Assembly (NCBI GenBank): GCA_965200685.1
Contig: OZ241379.1
Span: 3,286,001-3,350,000, forward strand
Length of the DNA: 64,000 nt
Direction of reading: 5' to 3'
Source: Bin5 sp965200685
GTDB taxonomy: Bacteria; Chloroflexota; Anaerolineae; Caldilineales; Caldilineaceae
Positions 34,106 through 43,356 of the stretch are shown piece after piece. The translations under genes were made by a program, and so were the position numbers. Below the pieces are notes generated by a model, which saw only the letters and a program-made list of their open reading frames with translations, was not told where the DNA came from and did no database searches. Each line of letters opens with the position of its first letter. Within the stretch, counting starts at the first letter, position 1.

Positions 34106-35273
34106 GGATGGCCGCAAGGGCATCCGCAATACAATCGTCGTCGCCTATCTGGTGGAATGCGCCCATCATGTAGCCCGGGAGATCGTCTATCCGTTCCGTA
34201 AGAAGGGCGTGCATCTCATTGGCTTCAGTGGCTGTTATCCCAACCAATACGCCTTCGACATGATGTCTCGTCTGTGCTGTCATCCCAATGTAGGCGGAGT
34301 GCTGCTCGTCTCATTGGGGTGCGAATGTTTCAACCGCTACAGCCTAGAGAAGCATGTCAAGGCAAGCGGAAGGCCTATTGAGACCCTCGTCATTCAGGAG
34401 CAGGGCGGTACTCTCTCCACAGTGGAACGAGGCCAGGCATGGCTGCAGCAGACCCTCATTGCACTGGAAGAGACACCGAGAGTGCCGATGATGGTCAATG
34501 AACTGATCGTTGGCACGATCTGTGGCGGTTCCGATGCCACTAGCGGCATTACTGCCAATCCGGCCATTGGACGCTGTTTTGATCTGCTGGTGGCCCACAA
34601 CGCGGCCGCCATTTTTGAGGAGGGCGGTGAACTGATCGGCTGTGAGCAGATTATGGCGGAGCGGGCGGTGACGCCGGACCTGGCCGCTGCTATCCTCTCG
34701 ACAATGGAAAAGACTGCCCGCTACTATACAGTCATGGGCCACGGCAGCTTCGCAGCCGGGAACTCCGAAGGCGGCCTGACAACAGTTGAGGAAAAGTCCA
34801 TGGGTGCATATGCCAAAAGCGGATCTTCACCGATTCGAGGCCTGATCAAACCAGGGGATATGCCGCCGCAAGGTGGCCTGTATCTGATGGATGTGGTGCC
34901 CGATGGCGAGGCCCGTTTCGGCTTCCCCAATATCAACGACACCGCTGAGATCGTGGAACTGATCGCCTGTGGCACGCATTTGACACTCTTTTCCACCGGA
35001 CGAGGATCGGTGGTCGGGTCAGCCATCTCGCCAGTGATCAAAGTATGTGCTAATCCGCAGACCTATCGCCGCATGGTCGGGGATATGGATGTGGATGCCG
35101 GGCGTATTTTAGAAGGGCAGGCTACTCTTGATGAGGTCGGGCAGGAGTTGTACGCGCAAGTGTTGGCCGTGGCCGCTGGCGCACAGACAAAATCCGAAAT
35201 TTTGGGTCATCAGGAGTTCGTGCTAACCTATAAAGCCTTTGAGCCAATTGGCCCGGCCTGTCTGCCCCTGTAA
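34077..35273 (+). CDS. UxaA-family dehydratase/sulfo-lyase large subunit
   Basis: 398 residues from ATG 34077 with AAGGAG 7 bases upstream. The start GYLREDGRKGIRNTIVV is the family signature (GYxRxDGRxGIRN). Later motifs: FSGCYPNQYAFD, HPNVGGVLLVSLGCECFN, TICGGSDATSGITANPAIG, and a C-terminal FSTGRGSVVGSAISPVIKVCANP. Altronate, galactarate and related dehydratases are iron-dependent and use these cysteines. Because the SAF domain is a separate gene, sulfolactate sulfo-lyase (SuyAB) is an alternative to sugar-acid dehydration. Substrate not decided by sequence reading. Confidence 0.88.
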   Translation: MSAFQGYLREDGRKGIRNTIVVAYLVECAHHVAREIVYPFRKKGVHLIGFSGCYPNQYAFDMMSRLCCHPNVGGVLLVSLGCECFNRYSLEKHVKASGRPIETLVIQEQGGTLSTVERGQAWLQQTLIALEETPRVPMMVNELIVGTICGGSDATSGITANPAIGRCFDLLVAHNAAAIFEEGGELIGCEQIMAERAVTPDLAAAILSTMEKTARYYTVMGHGSFAAGNSEGGLTTVEEKSMGAYAKSGSSPIRGLIKPGDMPPQGGLYLMDVVPDGEARFGFPNINDTAEIVELIACGTHLTLFSTGRGSVVGSAISPVIKVCANPQTYRRMVGDMDVDAGRILEGQATLDEVGQELYAQVLAVAAGAQTKSEILGHQEFVLTYKAFEPIGPACLPL

Positions 35274-35343
35274 CACCAGTGGCCAACAACACGACAGGCC
35301 ATTGCCACTGTCTCTTCATGACAGACACGAAAGGACGCATTTG

Positions 35344-36303
35344 ATGCAACAGATCGCTACGGAATCTGCATCCCAATTGGGGCGCGAGCGCACCTGGGGG
35401 GACTATGTAGGCCTGGCTGTGCGCGGCTTTTTGATGGGGTGCGCTGATGTAGTGCCCGGTGTTTCCGGCGGCACAATGGCCTTTATCCTCGGCATCTATG
35501 AGGAACTGGTGTTGAGTATCCGCGCCGCGGCCCGGCCTCCCTTCTGGCAAGCCTTGTTGAGATTCAACATCCTCGCGGCCCTGGATGCAGTCAACGCCCG
35601 CTTTCTGATCGCGATCCTTGTAGGCATTGTGGCCGCGGTCTTGTCCCTCGCCTCCGGCCTAGAGTGGATGCTTGAGAACCGGCCTGTGCTGATCTGGAGT
35701 TTCTTCTTTGGCTTGGTGCTGGCCTCCATCGTCACTGTCAGCAAGCGCATCAGCCATTGGACCCTGAGGCTGGCTGCCGCGCTGGCAGTGGGTGCGGTCG
35801 CTGCCTATTTCCTCGTCGGGGCCGTTCCTCTGCAGACGCCCGAAGCCCCCTGGTTTCTCTTCTTCAGCGGCGCGTTGTCCATCTGTGCCATGATTTTGCC
35901 AGGCATCTCCGGATCCTTCATTCTCGTGTTGTTGGGCAAATACCAGTTCGTCCTCGGAGCGATCAACCAGCGGGATATCATCACCATTGGCATTATCGCC
36001 ATGGGTGCCATCGTCGGCATCGTTACCTTCGCCCAGATTCTGGCTTGGCTGTTCAAACGCTACCATGACCTGACCGTTGCGCTTCTGATCGGCCTGATGG
36101 CAGGGAGCCTCCGCAAGATTTGGCCCTGGAAGGAGACAGTCGCCTCAATCATTGACCGCCATGGGCAAGAACTGCCCACAGTGCAGCGGAACTACCTACC
36201 TCTTGAGCTGACCAACGATCTATTTCTAGCTGTAGGATTAGCCCTAGTGGCTTTTGTGCTGGTGATCCTGCTGGACCGCTATGCGGACCTGGCGGGCGAG
36301 TAA
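35344..36303 (+). CDS. DUF368-family polyprenyl-phosphate transporter
   Basis: 319 residues with about eight to nine membrane helices. The family hallmark GCADVVPGVSGGTMAFILGIYEELV is at about residues 29-53, and a second, inverted-repeat-like ILPGISGSFILVLLGKY at about 190. DUF368 proteins have been shown in other bacteria to flip undecaprenyl phosphate back across the membrane for envelope synthesis. The start is ATG 35344 with AAAGGA upstream; an in-frame extension to 35239 has no support. It ends 7 bases before the convergent MFS gene. Confidence 0.88.
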   Translation: MQQIATESASQLGRERTWGDYVGLAVRGFLMGCADVVPGVSGGTMAFILGIYEELVLSIRAAARPPFWQALLRFNILAALDAVNARFLIAILVGIVAAVLSLASGLEWMLENRPVLIWSFFFGLVLASIVTVSKRISHWTLRLAAALAVGAVAAYFLVGAVPLQTPEAPWFLFFSGALSICAMILPGISGSFILVLLGKYQFVLGAINQRDIITIGIIAMGAIVGIVTFAQILAWLFKRYHDLTVALLIGLMAGSLRKIWPWKETVASIIDRHGQELPTVQRNYLPLELTNDLFLAVGLALVAFVLVILLDRYADLAGE

Positions 36304-36310
36304 CAGGATT

Positions 36311-37588
36311 TCACGCCCTAGTGCCTGGTGTTGGATGCCGTGGCTCCCGCACCCAAAAGAACAGAAGCAACGTACCGCTGATCGCCACAGCCACTGCAAT
36401 GTTGAACATGACCCGCAGGCCAAGCGCGCCGGCCAGCCAGCCACCGAAAATCGGTGCTAAGATCAGCATCGGTGCTAAAAGAGTATTGGTCAGGCCGATG
36501 TAGGTCGGCCGATCTTCAGGCGCGCAGAACTCCAAAATGATATTGAGCGACGATGCCTGCTCCGCGGCCAGATACGTTCCCAGGAAGACAAAGGTTAGCA
36601 TGAGCAGGGGCATGCCAGCGGCGGCCAGCGCGCTAAGCGGAGCCAGAGTGATGGCAAAGCCGGCCATGGCCAGGACGATCTTGTGGCCGCCCCGATCTCC
36701 CAACAAGCCCCACAATGGATTGGCGATGGCCTGTGTGCCGATGAGGATACCGGTCAGCAGGCCCACGCCGGCCCCATCAATCGCAAATACCTCCGTACCG
36801 TAGACCGCGAAAAAGCCAGTGCTCATGGCACCGAGATTTACAAGCGATTTGCTGATCAGGTAGCGCCGGTAGTTGCTGTCCCGGCCCAGCACAGCAGGCA
36901 ATTGGCCCAGGTAACGCTGCAAAGGGAGCGCCTCTTTCGTCAACGGGCTGGGCGGCTCCCGGTTGAGAGCTAACCCCACCCACGAGATGACCACCAAACT
37001 GAAGGCCAGAAAAAAGAGCAGCGCGTAGTTGTTGGGGAAGGCGTAGCTGACCAGAATGCGTGCCACGAAGTAGGCCCCGACAATGCCCATCAGGGCCCCC
37101 AACCCATGGCCTAGGCCTGCCCAGATGCCCCGGCGCTGGACGGGAATCACCTTGGCGATCATATCCAACCAGGCCGGCGTGGCAATGCCGGCACCGCTAG
37201 ACGCCAGGCCTACGCCGGCTAACACCACCACCAGGGCCAGCGTCGGCGCGGAGATGGCAGATGTGAGCACGGTCAGGCCGATGATCAGATAGGGCAGGCG
37301 TTCAAGGACGCTGCCGATGAGCATGACGAACGGCTTTTTATACTCCATGCGTTCGGCCAGATTGGCCGTCAGCAGTTGAGGTAGGTAGAACCCCAAGCTC
37401 CATAGGGCAGGTACCAGCCCAATCGCCAACTTTGAGTCGGTCAATTGGCTCACCAGCACGGGAATGACCGTCTCCCGAGAGATGAGGCTTAAGCCAAGGG
37501 TAATGAAGGTGATGTCCCACAGATTGACAGAGAAGTTCCAGCCTAGATTCTTCTCGGCAAACTGTTCAACCGCAGTACGTTGGGTCAT
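36311..37588 (-). CDS. Major facilitator superfamily transporter
   Basis: 425 residues, about 12 transmembrane helices. It starts with a soluble 25-residue stretch (FAEKNLGWNFSVNLWDI), then ITLGLSLISRETVIPVLVSQLT. The A-loop analogue is LAERMEYKKPFVMLIG; GDRGGHKIVLAMAG follows helix 8. The family placement is clear, the substrate is not. It is 24 bases after the PhyH gene at 37613 and closes an apparent eight-gene run starting at 47611, so it may export or import a substrate or product of the PhyH oxygenases. Confidence 0.85.
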   Translation of the reverse strand: MTQRTAVEQFAEKNLGWNFSVNLWDITFITLGLSLISRETVIPVLVSQLTDSKLAIGLVPALWSLGFYLPQLLTANLAERMEYKKPFVMLIGSVLERLPYLIIGLTVLTSAISAPTLALVVVLAGVGLASSGAGIATPAWLDMIAKVIPVQRRGIWAGLGHGLGALMGIVGAYFVARILVSYAFPNNYALLFFLAFSLVVISWVGLALNREPPSPLTKEALPLQRYLGQLPAVLGRDSNYRRYLISKSLVNLGAMSTGFFAVYGTEVFAIDGAGVGLLTGILIGTQAIANPLWGLLGDRGGHKIVLAMAGFAITLAPLSALAAAGMPLLMLTFVFLGTYLAAEQASSLNIILEFCAPEDRPTYIGLTNTLLAPMLILAPIFGGWLAGALGLRVMFNIAVAVAISGTLLLFFWVREPRHPTPGTRA

Positions 37589-37612
37589 CAGCGGCCCCAG
37601 AGAGTGGCTGTA

Positions 37613-38515
37613 TTACGGGTTATGGGTGTCTTCATAGGCGCGAAATCCCCGCACCATCAGCCCTTGCACATCGTTCGTCTTGCGCGCTTCGGCCGCCTGC
37701 TTTTCAGCTTCGGCGCGGTTGGCTGTGGTAGTGGCGCGGATGATGGCGTAGTCATCGGGACGCCGGTAGCGGTTGATGAAGACCGGACGAGGTGAATCTG
37801 AGTGGTTTTGCTTGGAGCCATGGATCGTCTTGACATTGAAAAAGATCGAATCCCCAGCCTGACCGACGACCGGTAAAGCAGCCTCCCAGGGCCATTCGTC
37901 CTCGTCCAGGCCCAAGTGAGAGAAGGTGTCGATGTGCTTGAGTTGGCCCATCTTGTGGGAGCCGGGGACCACATGCAGCGCGCCATTGACCAAGTCCGTG
38001 TCCACTACATAGGTGAGGATGGCTACCGGCCCTTCGTAGCGATGCTCAAAGTAGGCTGAATCTTGGTGTAGATGTTTGGGATGGCCGCCGACCGGCTCCT
38101 TGACCAGCGATTGTCCGTTGCCGAACAGTTCGATGTTTGGCCCGAGGAGTGCTTCTACAATGTCCAGTGTGGTCGGGTCCATGGCCGCCTGCAGAAACGC
38201 GGCACTGGTGTAGTAGCTGATGCCAACGGTCATAATCTGCCTGTCCCGCTTGTAGCCTGCCGGCGCAGGGATGAGCAGCGAGCCGTTGGGTGTGGTCCAG
38301 CCTTCAGGAATGGCCTGGGCCCTGTCGATCATCTCCAGGGATTGCTGCACCGTTGCCGCGATGTCCCGGGCCATAGCTGCGACGTACTGCTTCAGCAGCC
38401 CGCGCACAACCAGACAGCCATGTTCCCGGTAGATCGTCTCCGCCCGCTTGATGTCCAGTGCCTCGACCGCTACCGAAATTTCATCAGCGCTGACCTGTGG
38501 TTCAAGTGTGTTCAT
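37613..38515 (-). CDS. Phytanoyl-CoA dioxygenase (PhyH)-family protein
   Basis: 300 residues, typical length for this Fe(II)/2-oxoglutarate oxygenase family. The facial triad is HQD in HLHQDSAYFEH (about residues 145-155) plus the distal His in KTIHGSKQNHSD; the 2-oxoglutarate-binding Arg follows in SPRPVFINRYR. The region between has GALHVVPGSHKMG, another family mark. These enzymes hydroxylate small substrates using O2. Which one is unknown; relatives act on acyl-CoAs, ectoine, chlorinated amino acids and many natural products. It lies 142 bases after the FG-GAP gene and 24 before the MFS gene. Confidence 0.9.
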   Translation of the reverse strand: MNTLEPQVSADEISVAVEALDIKRAETIYREHGCLVVRGLLKQYVAAMARDIAATVQQSLEMIDRAQAIPEGWTTPNGSLLIPAPAGYKRDRQIMTVGISYYTSAAFLQAAMDPTTLDIVEALLGPNIELFGNGQSLVKEPVGGHPKHLHQDSAYFEHRYEGPVAILTYVVDTDLVNGALHVVPGSHKMGQLKHIDTFSHLGLDEDEWPWEAALPVVGQAGDSIFFNVKTIHGSKQNHSDSPRPVFINRYRRPDDYAIIRATTTANRAEAEKQAAEARKTNDVQGLMVRGFRAYEDTHNP

Positions 38516-38657
38516 GTTGTCAATCTCTAAAATAGGAGAGGTGAACGGACTTTCTCATTCCTGTAGTTTGATGGGCCAAGGCATACTGAGGCAGTGGGTC
38601 TTGTAGCTGCCATCGGGGTGGGCCTAGGCTGAATACGCTTTCCGAAGGGTGGCGTGG

Positions 38658-41600
38658 CTAAGGGTACGTCAGCCGCCAGTACTGATCAACCGCCACATCC
38701 TCAAACGTCTGCTGTGTGCCATCGGGCCAGATGACCTGTACGGCTGCGACCGTTTCCACGCCTAGGCCGAAATGGAGGGCCAAAGTATTGCCTGCCCCGA
38801 GGCTGGATCCGTTCTTCACTTCTTGGAACAGCACCCGCCCCCGGTCGGTGGTCACATAGACCCGTGCGCCCACCGCGTCCCGATTGACCGCTGCGCGGCC
38901 GCGCAGTTCCACCGCCAGCCAGTGATTGTCCTGCCCCAACAGCCCGCTGTTGTGAAAGAGCCGGTAGCGGTCGTTGAAATCGCCGGTGACAAAGTCCACG
39001 AAGCCATCCCGGTCAAAGTCGGCGTAAGCCACCCCCATACTGCGGGTGGGTTGCTGCGTCCAACGACGAGGGCTGACTTCTAGGAATCTAGTGCCCTGCA
39101 GATTGCGGTAGAGCAGATTGGCATGGGGAAAATGCATGCCATCTGGGGGCGTATCCCTGTCAAGATTGCGGAATTCAGTGGTGGCGATGAACAGGTCGAG
39201 CCAGCTATCGTTGTCGAAATCAAAGAAGACATTGCCCCAGCCCACGGCCGCGCTGGGCCCAACCTCCACGCCCATCTCTACGGCATTCTCCACAAAAGAA
39301 CCATCGCCCCGGTTTGTCAGCAGCGCACTGGGATTCACCATATTGGTGAAGTACATGTCTAGGTCAAGGTCATTGTCATAATCGCCAACCGCCAGGCCCA
39401 TCCCTTCGATCACCAGCCCGCTGCCACTCTCCGCAGACGCATCCGTCCAGCACCAAGCGTGCTCTTCCACCTGACAACCCGGCCCATCGTTGCGCCAGAG
39501 GACATTCCCCACAGGGTTCATCAGCGCATCATTGACCACGTAGATGTCCATATCGCCATCGTTGTCGAAATCGACGAAACTGGCAGTAAAGCCCGCGCCT
39601 TGGAGCTTCTCCACAGGCGTAAGCAGGGCGGTTACATCGCTAAACGTGCCATCGCCGTTGTTGTGGTAGAGCCGGTCCTCGGCCAATGTCAGATCAATGG
39701 GGTCGCATTCCGGCACACAGGACCAATTGGCCAGGTAGAGGTCCAGAAAGCCATCGTTGTCGTAGTCACCCCAGGTAGCGGTGGAGCCTTTGGCCCCATC
39801 GCCAACGCCTGCCATCGCGGTAACATCGCGGAAGCCCTTGCCTTCATCGTTGTGGAAGAGCACATTTGCGCCATGGGCCAGCACGTAGAGGTCCTTCCAG
39901 CCATCGTTGTCATAATCCGCCCAGACCGCGCCACCGCTCTTCACATCCGGCAAGGCCACCTGGGGAGAGAACTTGGATGCAGCAAACGAGCCGTCGCCAT
40001 TGTTGACATAGAGGCTGCTCGGCCCGAGATTGCCGGTCATATAGAGATCGAGCCAGCCATCGTTGTTGAAATCGCCCCAGGCCTGGCCTACACCCAGATA
40101 GCCGCTCTCCCAGTCCGGTTTGAACATGCGCCAACTGGCCTTGTGTGCCGCATCAATGCCGGCGGCTGTTGTCACATCTTGGAACAGGTCCGCACCTGTG
40201 GCGGAGAAGTATTCGATGGTCCACAGACGATTGACGTCCGGGCGGTTATAGTGGCTGGTTTCCCCATCCGGCCACATGATACGCACAGTGCGTAGAAAGG
40301 CGTCCCCAAGGCCGAAGTGTAGGGCTGTATCATTGCCAGCACCCAAGCTGGAGCCGGCCTTCACCTCCTGCATGAGCGTGCGTCCATCACTCAGATCCAA
40401 GTAGACCCGTGTACCGATGGCGTCCCGATTGACAGGCCCGCCGCCGATGAGCCGAAAGCCGATCCAACGGTTGTCCTGGCCAACAGCAGCGGCATTGCGA
40501 TAGAGACGCGTTCCCACGTCCCAATCACTGGTGACGAAGTCCACAAAGCCATCGTGGTTGTAATCTGCGTAAGCGAACCCCATACTGGATGTAGGTGTTT
40601 CAGCCCAGCTGGCCGGGGAGACCGGGGCAAATGTCCCGTCCCCATTGTTGCGGTAGAGGGAGTTCGGGTACTCAAGCAGCATGCCCAGCGGCCCTTCCAT
40701 GGGGCTGAGCACCACAAAGGCGGTGGTGGCGATGAAGATGTCCAGCCAGCTGTCGTTGTCATAATCAAAGAAACCCGTGCCCCAGCCTACCTGGTCTGAT
40801 GGTACGACCGGTAGGCCGGCCACTTCGGTCTGCTTTGTGAATGTGCCGTCGCCTTGGTTGCTGAGCAACGCGCTGGCCTCTACCATATTGGTGAAGAAGA
40901 AATCCAGGTCCAGGTCATTGTCATAATCGCCCACGGCTAGGCCCATCCCATGGAGCACCACATCTGCGCCGGATGCTGTTGAGATATCGGTCCAGCACCA
41001 CCCGTCACAGCCGGGGCCATCGTTGCGGAACAGAACATTGCCAATGGGGTTTTTCAATTTGTCATTGACCACATAGAGATCTGGATCACCGTCGTTGTCA
41101 AAGTCGGCAAAGCCGCTGATGAACCCGGCCCCGAGCAACTTCTGATGGAGCAGCAGGTGGGAGACATCGCTGAACGTGCCGTTGCCATTGTTGTGGAAGA
41201 GTCGGTCCTGGGCCTGTTCGTTGTCCAAGGGGTCACAGGCCGGATAGCAGGCCCAATTGGTCACGTAGAGATCCAGGAATCCGTCGCTATTGTAGTCGGC
41301 CCAGGAGGCCGATGAGCTTTTCCCTAGGTCGCCAACGCCGGCCATTGCGGTCACATTCACAAAGGCTTGGCCGTTGTCATTGCGGAAGAGCACATTTGCG
41401 CCATGGGCCAGTACGTAGAGGTCCTGCCAGCCATCGTTGTCATAATCCGCCCAGACCGCGCCCCCGCTGGTTACATCGGGTAGGGCTACCTGTTGGGTAA
41501 GCGGAGACAGTGTGAATGTCCCATCGCCATTGTTGTGATAGAGGCTATTGGGCAGCAGATTCCCAGTGACGTACAGATCCACCCAGCCATCTCGGTCGTA

Positions 41601-41921
41601 GTCGCCCCAGGCCTGGCCCACACCCATATACCCATCGTTGAAATCGCCGCCGCCGTATTCGTTCCAGCTCCCCTCATGGGCAGCGGCGATACCGGCCTCT
41701 GTGGTCACATCCTGAAAGCTTTCAATGCCTGTCCATGGGTTGTTTGCTGCGCCCAGATCGTGTGGGCGCGAAGCGGCAGCCGCTCGCGGATGTGGGGGCG
41801 GCACAAAACTGAATGATCCAGATGACCCGCAGGCGGAGATGAGGAGAGAAATTGCGAAGAGAGAGAACAACCAATGACCTGCCGGTACTGGCCAGGGCAG
41901 TTTTCTGTTGTGGTTCCGCAT
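38658..41921 (-). CDS. Lipoprotein with two FG-GAP/VCBS plus ASPIC-UnbV modules
   Basis: 1087 residues. A signal peptide with lipobox (LFAISLLISAC) makes it a surface lipoprotein. Two homologous halves of about 520 residues follow, each starting FQDVTT.AGI.AAH. Each half has many FG-GAP/VCBS repeats with calcium-type loops (DYDRDGWVDLYV, DFDNDGD.D[LI]YVVND) and ends in an ASPIC/UnbV domain (NRDA[IV]G.RVY, EVK.GSSLGAGN, LHFGLG, WPDG). The fold is an integrin-alpha-like beta-propeller, as in cartilage acidic protein CRTAC1, usually adhesive or ligand-binding. The start at 41921 overlaps the upstream stop as TAATG, showing coupling with the PhyH-HEAT gene. Confidence 0.92.
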   Translation of the reverse strand: MRNHNRKLPWPVPAGHWLFSLFAISLLISACGSSGSFSFVPPPHPRAAAASRPHDLGAANNPWTGIESFQDVTTEAGIAAAHEGSWNEYGGGDFNDGYMGVGQAWGDYDRDGWVDLYVTGNLLPNSLYHNNGDGTFTLSPLTQQVALPDVTSGGAVWADYDNDGWQDLYVLAHGANVLFRNDNGQAFVNVTAMAGVGDLGKSSSASWADYNSDGFLDLYVTNWACYPACDPLDNEQAQDRLFHNNGNGTFSDVSHLLLHQKLLGAGFISGFADFDNDGDPDLYVVNDKLKNPIGNVLFRNDGPGCDGWCWTDISTASGADVVLHGMGLAVGDYDNDLDLDFFFTNMVEASALLSNQGDGTFTKQTEVAGLPVVPSDQVGWGTGFFDYDNDSWLDIFIATTAFVVLSPMEGPLGMLLEYPNSLYRNNGDGTFAPVSPASWAETPTSSMGFAYADYNHDGFVDFVTSDWDVGTRLYRNAAAVGQDNRWIGFRLIGGGPVNRDAIGTRVYLDLSDGRTLMQEVKAGSSLGAGNDTALHFGLGDAFLRTVRIMWPDGETSHYNRPDVNRLWTIEYFSATGADLFQDVTTAAGIDAAHKASWRMFKPDWESGYLGVGQAWGDFNNDGWLDLYMTGNLGPSSLYVNNGDGSFAASKFSPQVALPDVKSGGAVWADYDNDGWKDLYVLAHGANVLFHNDEGKGFRDVTAMAGVGDGAKGSTATWGDYDNDGFLDLYLANWSCVPECDPIDLTLAEDRLYHNNGDGTFSDVTALLTPVEKLQGAGFTASFVDFDNDGDMDIYVVNDALMNPVGNVLWRNDGPGCQVEEHAWCWTDASAESGSGLVIEGMGLAVGDYDNDLDLDMYFTNMVNPSALLTNRGDGSFVENAVEMGVEVGPSAAVGWGNVFFDFDNDSWLDLFIATTEFRNLDRDTPPDGMHFPHANLLYRNLQGTRFLEVSPRRWTQQPTRSMGVAYADFDRDGFVDFVTGDFNDRYRLFHNSGLLGQDNHWLAVELRGRAAVNRDAVGARVYVTTDRGRVLFQEVKNGSSLGAGNTLALHFGLGVETVAAVQVIWPDGTQQTFEDVAVDQYWRLTYP

Positions 41922-43318
41922 TAAAATAGATTCTCCGGGGTGGTTGTCGGGCACCAGCGATGGACGCTCAAGTAGTCAAGAGCGATCTCCAGGGCCTCGG
42001 CCGTGCCGATGCGGCGCAGGGCGTCCACTGCATTGGCCCGGACATAGCGATTTTCGTCCCCCAAGGCCATTTGTAGAGCCGGTACTGCCTCGGCTGCGTG
42101 CGGCCCGATGCGCTGCAGGGAGAGCGCGGCCGTGAAACGCACCTGTCTGTCCTTGTCCGCCAGCCCCTCTATCAGTGCGGGAACGCTCACATCCGCAGGC
42201 TCTTTCAGCAGACCGAGGGCTTCCACCCCAGTCCGGCGCACTAGAACCGACTCATCTGTAACCGTGCGGACGAGAGCTGCGGTGACATCCCGGTCATCTT
42301 GGCCCGACTCTCCGAGAGCGAAGGCCGCGTGCATGCGGGCCTCTTCGGTTTCATGGTGCAGCGCGTCCATCAATTCTGCCAGCGCGGGCCGGCCAACAGC
42401 ACTGAGGCCATAGCCGGCATTGCGCGCAGCCGTGACATTGCCACTGGTCAGGGCCTGGAGCAGAAAAGGGATTGCTGCAACCCCTTGGCCCGCCAGCCGA
42501 TAGGCAGCATCAACGCCTTGCGGCTCATAGCTGGAAGCCAGTTGTTCAACCAAAGCCGGACAATCTGCCTTCTCACCCCCGCCCACCGGCCTGGCTGCGG
42601 CATCTCCACCGCAATGCCAGTGCCATTGATGAGCCCACAGTTCATTGTGGTTGACCGGCGGACCATCGCCATTGACCGCGAGCCAATCGGCTTGCTGGTT
42701 GTTCCACGCGGGGGTCGTGGGCGCATCCATGCGGACAAACTGAAATTTCATCATCGCCCGGGTCTTGTGGGAAAGATTGGCTCCCCCCCTATGCCACAGG
42801 TCGTAGTGAATCAGAGCGAATGTGCCTTGTGTTCCCTCTAAATAGACCGGCTGCTCCGTGTCATCACCGGCCCGCTTCGCATAGTATTGTGTGCCGGGGA
42901 GAAGACCCGAGGGCCCCATCTGTTCATCTACCGCTTGAGGATAGTAGAAGATCATCGCCCACCAGTTATGGTGGTTGCGTACTTTCTGGTGTCCCCAATA
43001 ACTGTCCTTGTGCCAACCTTGAACCTTACGGCCAGGGTATGTAAAGTGACAATGGCGGTGAGGGTGCATCAAGTAATTGGGCCCGAGGATGCTCGTCAGC
43101 GCGCCGCGGACCACCGCATGCTGAAATACTTCGTGTACTTCGTACAAACGGGGCAAAATATTGTTGCCGGGATTGCCTTCCTTTTCCATTACTTCGGAAA
43201 GTTTGGCGTTCAATGTTTCGTGGAACTCATCGGGAAAGTCAGTTTGTAGGATCAGGTAGCCCTGGGCGATAAATCGGCGCATCTGATCATCGGTCAAGTA
43301 CTGCGTTGAAACGTTCAT
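41921..43318 (-). CDS. PhyH-family oxygenase fused to HEAT repeats
   Basis: 465 residues. Residues 1-270 are a PhyH domain: GWHKDSYWGH (His and Asp ligands), GPSGLLPGTQYY, the distal His in HYDLWHRGGANLSHKTRAMMKFQF. From about 285 to 455 there are five or so HEAT/PBS-lyase-type repeats (AARNAGYGLSAVG, ARMHAAFALGESG, VRRTGVEALGLL, VRFTAALSLQRIG, VRANAVDALRRIG). HEAT solenoids bind partner proteins, so this oxygenase may be recruited to a complex or act on a protein. The start ATG 43318 has AAAGGG seven bases upstream; ATG 43324 is too close to it. Stop and next start overlap (TAATG). Confidence 0.88.
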   Translation of the reverse strand: MNVSTQYLTDDQMRRFIAQGYLILQTDFPDEFHETLNAKLSEVMEKEGNPGNNILPRLYEVHEVFQHAVVRGALTSILGPNYLMHPHRHCHFTYPGRKVQGWHKDSYWGHQKVRNHHNWWAMIFYYPQAVDEQMGPSGLLPGTQYYAKRAGDDTEQPVYLEGTQGTFALIHYDLWHRGGANLSHKTRAMMKFQFVRMDAPTTPAWNNQQADWLAVNGDGPPVNHNELWAHQWHWHCGGDAAARPVGGGEKADCPALVEQLASSYEPQGVDAAYRLAGQGVAAIPFLLQALTSGNVTAARNAGYGLSAVGRPALAELMDALHHETEEARMHAAFALGESGQDDRDVTAALVRTVTDESVLVRRTGVEALGLLKEPADVSVPALIEGLADKDRQVRFTAALSLQRIGPHAAEAVPALQMALGDENRYVRANAVDALRRIGTAEALEIALDYLSVHRWCPTTTPENLF

Positions 43319-43356
43319 ATCCATACCCTTTGCTTCATGGTCACTGTGATGATTGG

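Noticed and set aside
39459..40295. 278-codon plus-strand frame across the FG-GAP gene
   Set aside because: Antisense to strongly conserved FG-GAP/calcium-loop repeats on the minus strand; no ribosome site.
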